A DNA stretch of 64,000 nucleotides from Eubacterium ruminantium (GCA_900108205.1 FNUU01000002.1:62001-126000); one strand, 5' to 3'; counted from the first letter of the stretch, positions 8,663 to 17,562 are shown. Notes: generated from the letters alone by a model not told the origin. Numbers and translations: made by a program.

Positions 8663-10114
8663 TTATACAATCGTAAATACTGCGATTTTTTCCGCTTCTT
8701 CACCTACTGTAAGCTTTTTATACAATATATCCTCTTCAGTTTCAACTGCTCCGTAAATTGTGCCATCCGCAGCAAAATATTCTGCTATGCCATGGTCCAG
8801 TATGAGTGTTACCGGCTTCTCCGTATTATCAATACGAATCTCAGTATCGCCGGCCTTTATTACAGCCGGCATATTATTGTTATATTTTATCACTACTGCG
8901 ACAGGCCTTCCGTTTAATTTATACTCAGACTTTATAACCTCCACAGTATCCAGATTCTCGGCCAACTCACTTACATGCTTAAATCTGATGCGAAGCCCCT
9001 CTGAAACACTCAGCAGTGAAAGCTCCATCGGTATCGACATCATTCCTCTGAAGCCACCCTTATCATTTTTTGTTCTGTACCATGCAATGCTTATGGTTCT
9101 GCCCTCAACTCCGGCGTAGGTCTGCGCAGCATATGGTAATTTTGTGTCATAGGCGGAAAGCACATCTGATTCAGGCGTAAATCTGAAGCCGTCAAAGCTT
9201 CCTATCCTGTAATATCCGTCAGCTGACCAGAATACCCATTTTTTCTCGCCCGGCTTATTGTCTATATTTAATTCAAAGAGATCGGGGCATTCCCACATTC
9301 CTTCCGCAGAAAAACGACTGCTTTCCTCCCAATGTAGCAAGTCCTTTGAACGATAAATGGCAAATTCATTTCCATCAAGATATAACATCATCACATAGGC
9401 GCCGCTTTCTTCATGCCAAAACACTTTGGGATCTCTGTTTTCTCCCGTAATGTGATCAAGTACAAGTCCCTTTTTTTGAAGAGTAGCTCCGCCATCTGTT
9501 GATACCGCCAGCCTTTGTGTATGAAGATTTCCTCTGTCAAGAGACCACAGATTTCTGCCTCCGGAAGCAGTGTAGTAAAAAAGCAGTGTATTTTCACCAA
9601 AGCCTGCGGCATTTTCCTTATCAGGCCAGCCACAGCCCGAATAAACTGTTCCGTATTCGTCCGGGGTAAGTGCAGTATTTTCATGTGTCCACGTGATCAG
9701 ATCTTTACTGACAGCATGACCCCAGTGCATATTTCCCCATTCAGTTCCATACGGATTCCACTGATAGTAGAGATGATATATATCATCCGCAAATACAAGA
9801 CCATTCGGATCATTTATCCATCCTGCCTCAGCAGTAAAATGTATCTTCGGCCTGTATCTGTACAAGCTCTCCGGTTTAGCAGCGTGTAAGGATATTCGTT
9901 CGAGAAGCTTTTCCGGAATATCGCCCTTTATCTCGATATCTCTTCCCAGATATCCGCCAAGCTCCATGGCAAATGTGAAGTCCGGCTCCGAATCTGTAAG
10001 TCTTACATCTATTTCCTGTATTTTTTTACCATCTACATAAAAATGCAGCTTTATTTCATCGCTTGTTTTTGAAGTCGGAATCCATAAATATTTTTCTGTT
10101 AAATGTATGATCAT
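8663..10114 (-). CDS. Glycoside hydrolase family 32 (beta-fructosidase: sucrose, inulin or levan)
   Basis: A 483-residue protein. After about 90 residues of N-terminal beta domain come the GH32 signatures: WINDPNG with the nucleophile aspartate near residue 102, the RDP motif in NRDPKVFW, and the acid/base glutamate in WECPD. A C-terminal beta-sandwich follows. No signal peptide is seen, so it is probably intracellular and acts on sucrose or short fructo-oligosaccharides. AAGGAG lies about eleven bases upstream of the ATG at 10114; an earlier in-frame ATG lacks such a site. No sugar transporter is adjacent. Confidence 0.88.
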   Translation of the reverse strand: MIIHLTEKYLWIPTSKTSDEIKLHFYVDGKKIQEIDVRLTDSEPDFTFAMELGGYLGRDIEIKGDIPEKLLERISLHAAKPESLYRYRPKIHFTAEAGWINDPNGLVFADDIYHLYYQWNPYGTEWGNMHWGHAVSKDLITWTHENTALTPDEYGTVYSGCGWPDKENAAGFGENTLLFYYTASGGRNLWSLDRGNLHTQRLAVSTDGGATLQKKGLVLDHITGENRDPKVFWHEESGAYVMMLYLDGNEFAIYRSKDLLHWEESSRFSAEGMWECPDLFELNIDNKPGEKKWVFWSADGYYRIGSFDGFRFTPESDVLSAYDTKLPYAAQTYAGVEGRTISIAWYRTKNDKGGFRGMMSIPMELSLLSVSEGLRIRFKHVSELAENLDTVEVIKSEYKLNGRPVAVVIKYNNNMPAVIKAGDTEIRIDNTEKPVTLILDHGIAEYFAADGTIYGAVETEEDILYKKLTVGEEAEKIAVFTIV

Positions 10115-10184
10115 CTGCAAAGCACTCCTTATTGTCGTAAAAATACATTTCAAATATAGCATACAAATTACATGCTGAACATAT

Positions 10185-10239
10185 AAAAAAGCCGGAATGC
10201 AGCTATATCATTCATTATAGCTGCACTCCGACTTTTTTT
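10185..10239. terminator. Intrinsic terminator
   Basis: Strong hairpin, arms GCCGGAATGCAGCTATA and TATAGCTGCACTCCGAC (one or two mismatches), flanked by A6 and T7. It serves the lipoprotein gene transcribed from the right and would also work in reverse. Confidence 0.85.
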
Positions 10240-10272
10240 CGTTTCATTCGTGCTTGTTTTTCTTCTGATAAG
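10240..10272. repeat. Palindromic repeat, half of module C
   Basis: Only the right arm and tip of module C are present (cgtttcattcgtgcttg... ending gataag), joined directly to the terminator T-run. It ends five bases before the stop codon of the lipoprotein gene. Confidence 0.75.
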
Positions 10273-10277
10273 TTATC

Positions 10278-11798
10278 TTATTCCGGCTTTGCAGGTGGTT
10301 CTCCCTCAGGCTTGTCTCCGCTTGGAGAATCTCCCTCCGGTTTATCTCCGCCGCCATGTCCGCCGTGTCCGCTGCTTTCAGCGACCTTGGCCTCAACTGC
10401 TGTACCTGTACTTGCAGTTCCGTCTATATATTCCTGTCCATCTATATAAAGCTTATAACCGTTAAGATTTATGGAATCTGCATCACAGGTTAAACTTGTT
10501 ATATATGAATCTCCTGTGAGTGTCCACACTGAACCACCGCTTAATTCCACATATACATCTCCTGCTTCACCTGAACTGTTTATGGCTCCGTTAAGTATTG
10601 TGCCCTCTGTCAGATACATATTTAAGGTCGAAACCTCATCAACAATTATATTTCCATTTATAGTTTGATTCTTTGCATTTAATGTTACATTTCCACCATT
10701 AGAACCTTCGCTGCCCCAGCCGGCCGCTGCCGCTCTGAGAAATACACCTTCAGCGTCTTCGTTTGTAATCTCAACATTCTCTAGGTCTATTGTCGCAACG
10801 GTATTATTTACAAAGAATATGTCTCCGTTCTTGTTTGTGAGAGAACCGCCATTCATGGTAAAGCTTGCTGTTCCTTCGTCAGCATCTCCGGACATGGACT
10901 GATATATCATAACTGCCTGATAATATTCGGATTTATCACTGTTCTTGGTATTATTATCTGCTGTAAGAGTTACATTATTAAGTGTAACCGAATTCTGTCC
11001 TTCTACTACAACACCCTGCGAAGCAGTTGAAGTCATTACAGCATCGTTAACCGTGATATCAGCGGTTGAATATATAACCGGAGAACCTGTTCCGTTGGTA
11101 GTATAGCTTCCGTTGGTAACAGTTACTGTTCCGCCGCCTCTGTCAGATCTTATGGCTGCTGACGAGTTGCCATCGGTAACTATTGTAAGATTCGCAGCAT
11201 TCATCGTTCCACCACCGGTTGTCATCAGTCCGCCGGAGCAGTTATTACTTGTATAAATATATGAATCCGAAATATTTACTGTGGTTCCTTCGCCATACGA
11301 GAACACTCCGTTTGCATGCTTACCGTCTGTATCAACTGTTATATTGCTGAAAGTAAGAGTGGCTCCGTTTGTTGCAAATATCGCTGCATTTTCACCATAA
11401 AAGTCTGCCTCATCACCATCTGCTTCTCCGGTTTTTGTAACCGCTATATTGGAATATTCAGCCGTTTCACCATCAGCCTCTATAGCATGGCCTCCATCTG
11501 ACGTGTCGTCATAGGTTTCATTTATCTGTATGTCTTCCTTAGCTATGAAACTTCCACTGACATTACTTTTAGCTTCTTCCGTAGCCTCAATGGCTTCGGT
11601 GGTATTTTCTGTCGTAACCACAGTATCAGATGAAGCTTCAGTTTGGGTCACCTTTTCCGTTGTCGCTTCTGTTGTGATTACTTTCTCTGTAGTTGAAGTT
11701 GTATCATCTGTTTTTCCGCAACCCGAAAGGCTTATTATAAGGCCGGCTGTAAGTAACAGGGTATACATCTTCATATTTTTCTTATTCTTTTTTCTCAT
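10278..11798 (-). CDS. Surface lipoprotein with beta-helix-like repeats
   Basis: 506 residues. A basic start, a hydrophobic stretch and the lipobox LSGC (cysteine near 27) indicate a lipoprotein. A Thr/Glu-rich linker (about 30-75) leads into some 350 residues of short repeated strands with N-G-T-V, N-I-T-V and N-V-T-L patterns, as in right-handed beta-helix (pectin-lyase-like) adhesins or polymer-binding proteins. The tail is rich in Gly, His and Pro (GHGGHGGGDKPEGDSPSG), possibly cell-wall-spanning or metal-binding. AAGGAGATG precedes the start. No catalytic motif was recognised, so a structural or adhesive role is inference. Confidence 0.7.
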   Translation of the reverse strand: MRKKNKKNMKMYTLLLTAGLIISLSGCGKTDDTTSTTEKVITTEATTEKVTQTEASSDTVVTTENTTEAIEATEEAKSNVSGSFIAKEDIQINETYDDTSDGGHAIEADGETAEYSNIAVTKTGEADGDEADFYGENAAIFATNGATLTFSNITVDTDGKHANGVFSYGEGTTVNISDSYIYTSNNCSGGLMTTGGGTMNAANLTIVTDGNSSAAIRSDRGGGTVTVTNGSYTTNGTGSPVIYSTADITVNDAVMTSTASQGVVVEGQNSVTLNNVTLTADNNTKNSDKSEYYQAVMIYQSMSGDADEGTASFTMNGGSLTNKNGDIFFVNNTVATIDLENVEITNEDAEGVFLRAAAAGWGSEGSNGGNVTLNAKNQTINGNIIVDEVSTLNMYLTEGTILNGAINSSGEAGDVYVELSGGSVWTLTGDSYITSLTCDADSINLNGYKLYIDGQEYIDGTASTGTAVEAKVAESSGHGGHGGGDKPEGDSPSGDKPEGEPPAKPE

Positions 11799-11912
11799 AA
11801 AAATACATCTCCTTCCAAATTATCACATAATCTACTTTGAAATATATCCTTTCGTTGTAGCCATAATAATTTGAAAGGCTTAAATAAACCTTAAAAAATA
11901 CTCATTTACATT

Positions 11913-12308
11913 TCAATCAATCCACCATTCAGGCGTCAGCTCGCCCAGCTTCATTACCCGACCTGTAGCATAATCGATCATTATTTCAATATCCTTGTAT
12001 TTCCCCGGCATAAGCTGAACCATCAGCTCCCTGCACGCACCGCATGGAGCACCTTTTCCATTGTTTGGCGGAATACAGAGAACCCGGTCAATTTCATATT
12101 CACCGTTTGTGATCATATTAAATATCGCATTTCTTTCTGCACATATTCCCAGCGTAGAACATGTGTCTATACATACACCTGTATAAATCTTTCCGGATTT
12201 TGACCGAACCGCTGCTGATACTTCTCCGGCAGTCACATAATCAGATATCGTTACCGGTTTAAGCACAGCCTTTGCTGCGTTATACATTTCTTCCCATATT
12301 TTATCCAT
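11913..12308 (-). CDS. Cytidine deaminase family protein
   Basis: A 131-residue zinc deaminase. The active-site motifs CAERNAI (C56, E58) and PCGACRE (C89, C92) coordinate zinc and carry the proton-shuttle glutamate. The size is that of the homotetrameric cytidine deaminases, but the divergent first half leaves a blasticidin-S-deaminase-like or other nucleoside substrate possible. The ATG at 12308 has AGGAGG nine bases upstream; a nearer ATG at 12314 is too close to that site. It lies between the lipoprotein gene and the toxin gene on the same strand. Confidence 0.8.
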   Translation of the reverse strand: MDKIWEEMYNAAKAVLKPVTISDYVTAGEVSAAVRSKSGKIYTGVCIDTCSTLGICAERNAIFNMITNGEYEIDRVLCIPPNNGKGAPCGACRELMVQLMPGKYKDIEIMIDYATGRVMKLGELTPEWWID

Positions 12309-12353
12309 AAACATATTCCTCCTGAATGTGTTGAAATCCAAATCCTTTTAACT

Positions 12354-12737
12354 TCACAATTTTATAATCGATTTATTATCATATTTCTGGATTTTCTTAT
12401 CCTCTGTAAGGAAGCGATAGTTTTCAACCTCTGCCTGACTTATGAGAAGCCTGTCGAAAGTATCCCTATGATTAAGCTGTAGTTTATCAACAAATAGGAT
12501 ATGTTCTTTCAATATTGGTAGTTGATGAAAGCCCATCAATTCACAATCATTCATAAAGTCAGATGCCACAACCTCCAGCTTTCCTACAGTGTTCTTTATA
12601 GACACTTCCCATATAGATGCATGACTATAATAGAATATATTGTTATCGTCCGTAAGAATGTCTTTAGATTGCTCAGAGAGTTGTGCTGAATCATACATTG
12701 CCCATAAAAGTATATGCGTGTCCAATAAAATATGCAT
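12354..12737 (-). CDS. Type II toxin, PIN-domain ribonuclease (VapC family)
   Basis: A 127-residue PIN domain of the Sll0205-like group. Acidic residues expected to bind the catalytic metal are D6 (LLDTH), E44 (SIWEVSIK), and D92 and D95 (RDTFDRLL). VapC toxins cut tRNA or rRNA when released from their antitoxin. The start is four bases beyond the stop of the antitoxin gene, and its ribosome binding site lies inside the end of that gene (GAGGGG), so translation is coupled. Target RNA cannot be predicted. Confidence 0.87.
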   Translation of the reverse strand: MHILLDTHILLWAMYDSAQLSEQSKDILTDDNNIFYYSHASIWEVSIKNTVGKLEVVASDFMNDCELMGFHQLPILKEHILFVDKLQLNHRDTFDRLLISQAEVENYRFLTEDKKIQKYDNKSIIKL

Positions 12738-12741
12738 TTAT

Positions 12742-12981
12742 TTACCCCTCTTCCATTAAAGCCAGTATTTCATCGTTACATTCGTCAATATCCTTCGGAA
12801 TATGATATTTTCCATCAAATTTTCCTATTTCTACTTTCTTTTTTTCCGGAGTATATAGTTGCAGCACTGCCACCGGTTTTCCATCTCGCGCTATTATTAT
12901 TCTATCGTTCTCCTTATTTTCCAAAGACAGTATTAACTTTGATAATTCAGTTTTTGCCTGAAACATATTCACTTGTGTCAT
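12742..12981 (-). CDS. Type II antitoxin, Phd/YefM family
   Basis: A 79-residue protein. The N-terminal part (MTQVNMFQAKTELSKLI, then IIIARDGKPVAVL) is the Phd/YefM DNA-binding fold; the charged C-terminal tail would wrap the toxin. AAGGAGGTGG precedes the ATG. It is the first gene of the toxin-antitoxin operon and probably represses it by binding the palindrome that overlaps the predicted transcription start. Confidence 0.87.
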   Translation of the reverse strand: MTQVNMFQAKTELSKLILSLENKENDRIIIARDGKPVAVLQLYTPEKKKVEIGKFDGKYHIPKDIDECNDEILALMEEG

Positions 12982-12995
12982 ATGGCGCCACCTCC

Positions 12996-13015
12996 TTAAC
13001 TAATATATTAGCTAA
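12996..13015. promoter_or_regulatory. Palindromic operator of the toxin-antitoxin operon
   Basis: TTAACTAATATATTAGCTAA is a 20-base inverted repeat with a single mismatch. It covers the expected start point of the promoter just upstream and lies directly before the antitoxin ribosome binding site, as expected for Phd-type autorepression (inference). Confidence 0.65.
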
Positions 13016-13019
13016 CTAT

Positions 13020-13048
13020 ATTCTACCAAATCTCAATTTCTATGTAAA
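13020..13048 (-). promoter_or_regulatory. Sigma-A promoter of the toxin-antitoxin operon
   Basis: Read on the minus strand, -35 TTTACA (13048-13043) and -10 TAGAAT (13025-13020) are separated by exactly 17 bases, ahead of the antitoxin gene. Confidence 0.65.
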
Positions 13049-13102
13049 GAAAGATATTGACGGATCGTAAAACGTTGGCGCCTGTCAACATCGCCTATAT
13101 CA

Positions 13103-13159
13103 TATGTTGATAAAAACGGCAATGAGACAACGTATTCATATGATGTCAAAATACCATAA
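13103..13159 (+). pseudogene. Possible remnant of an RHS/YD-repeat protein
   Basis: One plus-strand frame reads YVDKNGNETTYSYD and then VKIP before a stop. This closely matches the YD/RHS repeat consensus (GNxTxYxYD). The frame continues only a few dozen bases upstream and has no start, so at most this is a fragment of a larger, lost gene, wedged between the toxin-antitoxin promoter and the Tad operon end. Confidence 0.4.
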
Positions 13160-13163
13160 AACT

Positions 13164-14645
13164 CTACACACAATAAAAATCCACATTTGAAAAGCTGACA
13201 ATATCGCCATAATTCAGCTTTGTCGGTTCACTTATCCTTATAGAATTGACATAGGTACCATTTGTAGATTCCAGATCATTTAACAGATAACTCTCGCCAC
13301 TCCTTATGATCTCCGCGTGAATACGACTGATTCCCTTAACCGGAAGACAAAAGTCCACCATACTGCTTATCCTTCCGACTGTGATCCTGTCTCCTGTAAG
13401 TTCAAGCTGTGCTGTGGATTTTATAATATCTACATCCACCGGGATTAATTTAGAAACACAGCGTCCTTCTGAAGCAGCATTATCATTCATAACAGTATTG
13501 TCCGCTATATAATCCTCACGTTCTCTCTTAATAACCGATGTGTCCGTATCATAAGTCCTTCTTGTATTTATATTGTTTGTATTTATATTGCTTATATATA
13601 GATCTTCTACATCATTTCTGCTGTTTTCTGCATATTCTATCATAGCTTCCTCAGCATCAGCCTCTTCCTTCTGATTGAAGTATCTCATCATAAGGGATAC
13701 AAAATATACCACCCCGACAATAGCTGTAATTTTCAGACTTGCTGCGCCAAATACTATGAACAGAATAATCCCGACAGCCAGAATTCCTCCGCCTGCACAG
13801 TATAAAACAACATTTTCCGCAAGTCTGTTTATATGCCTGTCAATCCTGTTCTCCCCTGAACAATTCTGATCCTTATTTTTATATACTTTCTTTTCTCTAT
13901 CTTCTCCCGTTTCAATTTTTTTATCTTTCTTTATATCTTTTTTTATATTTTTTTCGATATCATTTTCTGAATATGTTACTGATGCAGCCGCCGGAGAATA
14001 TTCAGTTCTATTCCTGCTTGCACCAATTTCCGACTCTTCACCGGAATAATATGGACTTCCCATCGTACTGTCAGGTGCCATTAGTAACGGAACGCCTCCG
14101 CTGCGTCTTCCAAAATCAGAGATTGCTCTGACGAATATGGAGGGTGAAAAGTCTTCTCTGATCACATATCCTGCAAAAAAATCATATATCCCGATTATCG
14201 CAGCAGTATCTGAGTGATCCATGACCATCATTATATTTTCCATCAATTCCCTGAACTGTGATTTAAATGTACTGTCATATCCCGGAGCACAGATAAAGGT
14301 ATAATGTCCCTTCATCATATCAAATAATATATATCTTGTCTCCAGTACAAGATCATCCGCAGACAGCATATATTCCTCCAGTTCTCCAATGCATGCCGCA
14401 AGATCATAGAATATTGTTCTGATATCACTTACTGTAATATTCTTCCTGGTAAAAAGTCCGGCAAGAGGCAGCTTGTCATCCATCCTGCACATCATAATCT
14501 TTTCATTATCAAATTCATGGAAATGCATTTTAACAACGTATTCCAATTCATTGTTATCCAGCATTTCTGTCTGTACTGATTTTTTACTGTCAATTCCATG
14601 AATCTCCAGAATATTACTCCCCAATCGTTTTTTCTGAAATATCAT
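13164..14645 (-). CDS. FHA-domain membrane protein of the Tad locus (DUF6382-type)
   Basis: 493 residues. The N-terminal about 180 residues resemble the DUF6382 domain found at the end of Lachnospiraceae Tad clusters. A linker is followed by two closely spaced membrane helices (around 275-320) and a C-terminal FHA domain (about 405-490: VGRISSMVDFCLP, SRIHAEI, LNDLESTNGTYVN), which binds phosphothreonine peptides. The ATG at 14645 overlaps the end of the TadE-like gene, with GGAGG in the overlap. It may connect pilus assembly to Ser/Thr kinase signalling, but no kinase is encoded here. Confidence 0.8.
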   Translation of the reverse strand: MIFQKKRLGSNILEIHGIDSKKSVQTEMLDNNELEYVVKMHFHEFDNEKIMMCRMDDKLPLAGLFTRKNITVSDIRTIFYDLAACIGELEEYMLSADDLVLETRYILFDMMKGHYTFICAPGYDSTFKSQFRELMENIMMVMDHSDTAAIIGIYDFFAGYVIREDFSPSIFVRAISDFGRRSGGVPLLMAPDSTMGSPYYSGEESEIGASRNRTEYSPAAASVTYSENDIEKNIKKDIKKDKKIETGEDREKKVYKNKDQNCSGENRIDRHINRLAENVVLYCAGGGILAVGIILFIVFGAASLKITAIVGVVYFVSLMMRYFNQKEEADAEEAMIEYAENSRNDVEDLYISNINTNNINTRRTYDTDTSVIKREREDYIADNTVMNDNAASEGRCVSKLIPVDVDIIKSTAQLELTGDRITVGRISSMVDFCLPVKGISRIHAEIIRSGESYLLNDLESTNGTYVNSIRISEPTKLNYGDIVSFSNVDFYCV

Positions 14646-15027
14646 CAATGAACTGCCACCTCCTGATCCGATCCGTACATACATCATATTCCGTCTGACA
14701 GTTAACCTTTGTTAGTCCATGCATATCAAAAAAACCCCACATAGTTGCGACTCCGTTCTTTAATACTCCCGACATATCATATTCATCGCACCACATTATA
14801 GCTCCCTTCAAAGCATCTTTGTCAGAAGCCTGCTTAACATATGAGTCTTTTTCAACAAGCGGAAGAGAATATATAGTTCCATACATATATTCTCTCATGG
14901 CAGCAGTATTCAAAATATATATGATTGCATAAAGCGAAAATACAATCATCAGCATAATTATGGTACTGACAAATGCCGCTTCAACGGATATAAACCCTTT
15001 ATTCTTTTTCATTTGCATTTTTGACAT
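14614..15027 (-). CDS. TadE-like pseudopilin
   Basis: A 137-residue protein that starts with a short basic leader and KNKGFISVEAAFVSTIIMLMIVF: a type IV prepilin-like glycine, the +5 glutamate and a hydrophobic helix. This is the TadE/G signature. The remainder is a small extracytoplasmic domain with paired cysteines. The start overlaps the preceding TadE-like gene by 19 bases, so the two minor pilins are translationally coupled. Confidence 0.8.
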   Translation of the reverse strand: MSKMQMKKNKGFISVEAAFVSTIIMLMIVFSLYAIIYILNTAAMREYMYGTIYSLPLVEKDSYVKQASDKDALKGAIMWCDEYDMSGVLKNGVATMWGFFDMHGLTKVNCQTEYDVCTDRIRRWQFIDDISEKTIGE

Positions 15028-15776
15028 TCCGGAAGTCCTCCCGCATTTTTTAGTTTTACTCTTCGAACTGTTCTGAGCAGTCTTGAACAGTACGGACCAC
15101 TGTGATATTTATCACCATCTTCTGTTATATAAACAAAGATTCCGGGGTAAGCACCATCACAGTAGGAGCATGCACTATATCCCCTTTTCTTTGCATTTCT
15201 TACTGTAACCTCTTCAGTTTCACGGTAAAGGTATGTACACCTTCTGGAATGATGATAGACAACACCATTTTCTGCTATATAAACATATATATCATCTTCT
15301 TTTGTCTCTTCATCCGAATCCTCCATATATCCGAGGTATGCCTTCTGCTTTATCCTGTCAGAGTAGGTGCTTTTGAAACGGCCTATAAATGGAATGCTGA
15401 AGCTTACCGTATACCTCACATGCAATACAATATTTCCATCCTCATCAGGCAGTCTCGAACCCAGTAGAGAGATTCCGCTTGTTCCGCCCTTAACAAGCTG
15501 ATTCACCAGCGCTTTGTCATCTATATATTCAGCAACTTTGGTAGAGGCAACAAAATAATCTGAATAGTCCAGGATATCTGATTTTTCAGAAAGATATGCA
15601 TATTCTGCCATATATTCCGCCGTTTCTACCAATGCCGCCTCGTATATTACCGAGCGCACCATAATAACTTTGCAGAACATAATGAAGGTATAGATGAAAA
15701 GCATGAACAGCGGTAATACAATTGATGCTTCTACAGATAAAAAGCCTTTATTTTTACTGATTCTGTTATCTTCCAC
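15009..15776 (-). CDS. TadE-like pseudopilin with C-terminal tandem cysteine modules
   Basis: A 255-residue protein. ISKNKGFLSVEASIVLPLF near the N-terminus is a TadE-type prepilin segment followed by a membrane helix. From about residue 165 on there are two similar units, each with Y-x-T/A-E-x-G-x-x-Y-H, a downstream cysteine and a C-x-x-C pair (CSYC, CQKC), which look like two small metal-binding or disulfide modules. The GTG at 15776 was chosen because AAGGAG sits seven bases ahead; a longer frame lacks such a site. It is followed by an overlapping second TadE-like gene. Confidence 0.78.
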   Translation of the reverse strand: MEDNRISKNKGFLSVEASIVLPLFMLFIYTFIMFCKVIMVRSVIYEAALVETAEYMAEYAYLSEKSDILDYSDYFVASTKVAEYIDDKALVNQLVKGGTSGISLLGSRLPDEDGNIVLHVRYTVSFSIPFIGRFKSTYSDRIKQKAYLGYMEDSDEETKEDDIYVYIAENGVVYHHSRRCTYLYRETEEVTVRNAKKRGYSACSYCDGAYPGIFVYITEDGDKYHSGPYCSRLLRTVRRVKLKNAGGLPECQKCK

Positions 15777-16010
15777 AAAAATCTCCTTTACTTTTCCATG
15801 ATATGTTCTGAGGAACAGACACTTAACTTTCTTTAATTGGAGAGGCCTGTATATTATTTTCGAAGCTCGGAACAATGCGAGGAGGGAAGTATGAATGCCC
15901 CGAGCAACCCTTTTTCTCGAAAAAAATATAGATCAGATTTATATTTAATTGTTGATCAGAGTCACGGTAAGTGTCTGTGCCTCAAAACATATCTCAAAAC
16001 ATATCCGGTA

Positions 16011-16068
16011 CTGTGCTATCAGGGAAAACAGGCACGTTATCTGGTGCAGTTATTTAGAAACCGATATA
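16011..16068 (+). repeat. Element II repeat at the 3' end of the DUF5702 gene
   Basis: The segment from ctgtgctatcagggaaaaca to gttatttagaaaccgatata is shared, with scattered changes, with 57426-57481. Ends TATC..GG and CCGATA are complementary. It lies immediately after the stop codon of the DUF5702 gene. A 13-base direct repeat (CTCAAAACATATC) lies just upstream. Confidence 0.7.
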
Positions 16069-17535
16069 CTAATATCCGGTCTCCTTATAGATATCTATAT
16101 CAATCCCATCAAATTCAATAACTGTATTTACAGAAAACTCAACCGCAGCATTTTTAATCCTGAATTCCGGGTATTTCATCTTTGCATTTACCTCATAAAG
16201 ATCGAGTATTCTGTCATAGAGAATGTCTCCCGTGCATGCCATAAGTATCATAAGATACTCATCATAGGTAAGTCCCTTTTCTTCATCTTCGTTACTCATT
16301 TCCTTAGAAAAAACATTTGTCAGATCGTAGAGATCGGTTGTCCAATCCTCCGCAGATTTTATGAGTTTTACCTTATGCCCCTTCACCAGATAATTGACAT
16401 CAGCGTAGCTTTCAATATATGACCAGCAGCCTGCCAGCAGATACTTTACAACCGGCTGGAGAAATGGCGCATACGCTGTAAGTACTGTTGCAAGAGAAGA
16501 GAGCCTTGCCATCTTTCCTGCATCTGTTAAAATGTATGCAAAATTAAAACCCAGTCGAAGCTTTATCAGTTTTTTAACAGTCTGCGTGTAATTCATATAG
16601 TCATTGTAATATCCGCAGATCAAATACTCTTTTTCCAGATTCACAAAGGTTTCTTTATCACTTTTCTGCCTGAGAGATTTGAAAACCTCGCTGCAATAAC
16701 AGATCGCAGCCGCTTCATCTGTAAGTCCGTTTCCCCATCTTTCGGAGCTTGTGAGACTCCCTCTCAGATTCCCATAATCCTGAAATTCATTGTCGATATC
16801 ATCTTCCTTAAAAATTGAATATAAATCTGAAAATGACGGCATTTCCGTAATATCTATGATATTACTGCTGAACTCTGCGTCTTCCGGAAGCATCATTATC
16901 GCTACCATTCCGGTCCCCATAAATTTATTTAAAAACCGCGGATCCTTCTTCTCATTTTTCTTTTTTGATTTTTTCTCTTCTTCGTGGTCAATCTCATCAT
17001 CGTCATGCTTCAGTGCATCTACAGCTTCCTTATCCATGTTTTTTACCGCATCATCACTCAAAGGCTTATCCGCCTTCTCCGGAGATACTCCGACCTTTTC
17101 TATCAGATAGTCCACCGCCTTACCTGCAAGCGAATATTTCATGTAATCATTTATCTGATTTTTCAGAGCCTGACATTTATTCTTCTGTATTGTATTCAGT
17201 CCGGAGATCACCACATCCTTTACTTCATATTCACTCCCCAGCGTATATTCCAGACTTTCCTTGATCTTCTCCTCGGTATATCCCTCACCCCTGCCGTAAT
17301 ATGTGCTGTCAAAAAGAAGGACGTGGTAGTTTTCAAAAATATATGGATTATAGTCCGCCTTTATTCCGGATACTGCGCTTCTAAGTGCCGTTGAAGCGTA
17401 TATCCTGGCATTCCTGATCCTAAGTGTCCTGATCACCACAAGGAACAGACTGAATAAAACAACCAGGACCAGTGTTAAAAATATAGTTATTACTCCACTA
17501 TTATTTTTACGTTCTTTTACGCATTCCGTCCTCAT
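16069..17535 (-). CDS. DUF5702 domain protein of the Tad locus
   Basis: A 488-residue protein. The N-terminal helix (GVITIFLTLVLVVLFSLFLVVIR, preceded by polar residues) is prepilin-like. The conserved family segment ISGIKADYNPYIFENYHVLLFD-like region follows at about 50-75, where the aspartate-containing LLFDSTY is typical. An acidic/lysine-rich linker near 190-205 separates it from a helical C-terminal half. DUF5702 proteins occur almost only in Firmicute Tad clusters and are probably large minor pilins or pilus-base components. AGGAGG precedes the ATG at 17535. Confidence 0.78.
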   Translation of the reverse strand: MRTECVKERKNNSGVITIFLTLVLVVLFSLFLVVIRTLRIRNARIYASTALRSAVSGIKADYNPYIFENYHVLLFDSTYYGRGEGYTEEKIKESLEYTLGSEYEVKDVVISGLNTIQKNKCQALKNQINDYMKYSLAGKAVDYLIEKVGVSPEKADKPLSDDAVKNMDKEAVDALKHDDDEIDHEEEKKSKKKNEKKDPRFLNKFMGTGMVAIMMLPEDAEFSSNIIDITEMPSFSDLYSIFKEDDIDNEFQDYGNLRGSLTSSERWGNGLTDEAAAICYCSEVFKSLRQKSDKETFVNLEKEYLICGYYNDYMNYTQTVKKLIKLRLGFNFAYILTDAGKMARLSSLATVLTAYAPFLQPVVKYLLAGCWSYIESYADVNYLVKGHKVKLIKSAEDWTTDLYDLTNVFSKEMSNEDEEKGLTYDEYLMILMACTGDILYDRILDLYEVNAKMKYPEFRIKNAAVEFSVNTVIEFDGIDIDIYKETGY

Positions 17536-17562
17536 TTCCACATCCTCCTTTTGCACACCGGG

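Noticed and set aside
12996-13015. Fur- or MarR-type operator
   Set aside because: The palindrome overlaps the start of the toxin-antitoxin transcript, so autorepression by the antitoxin explains it more simply.
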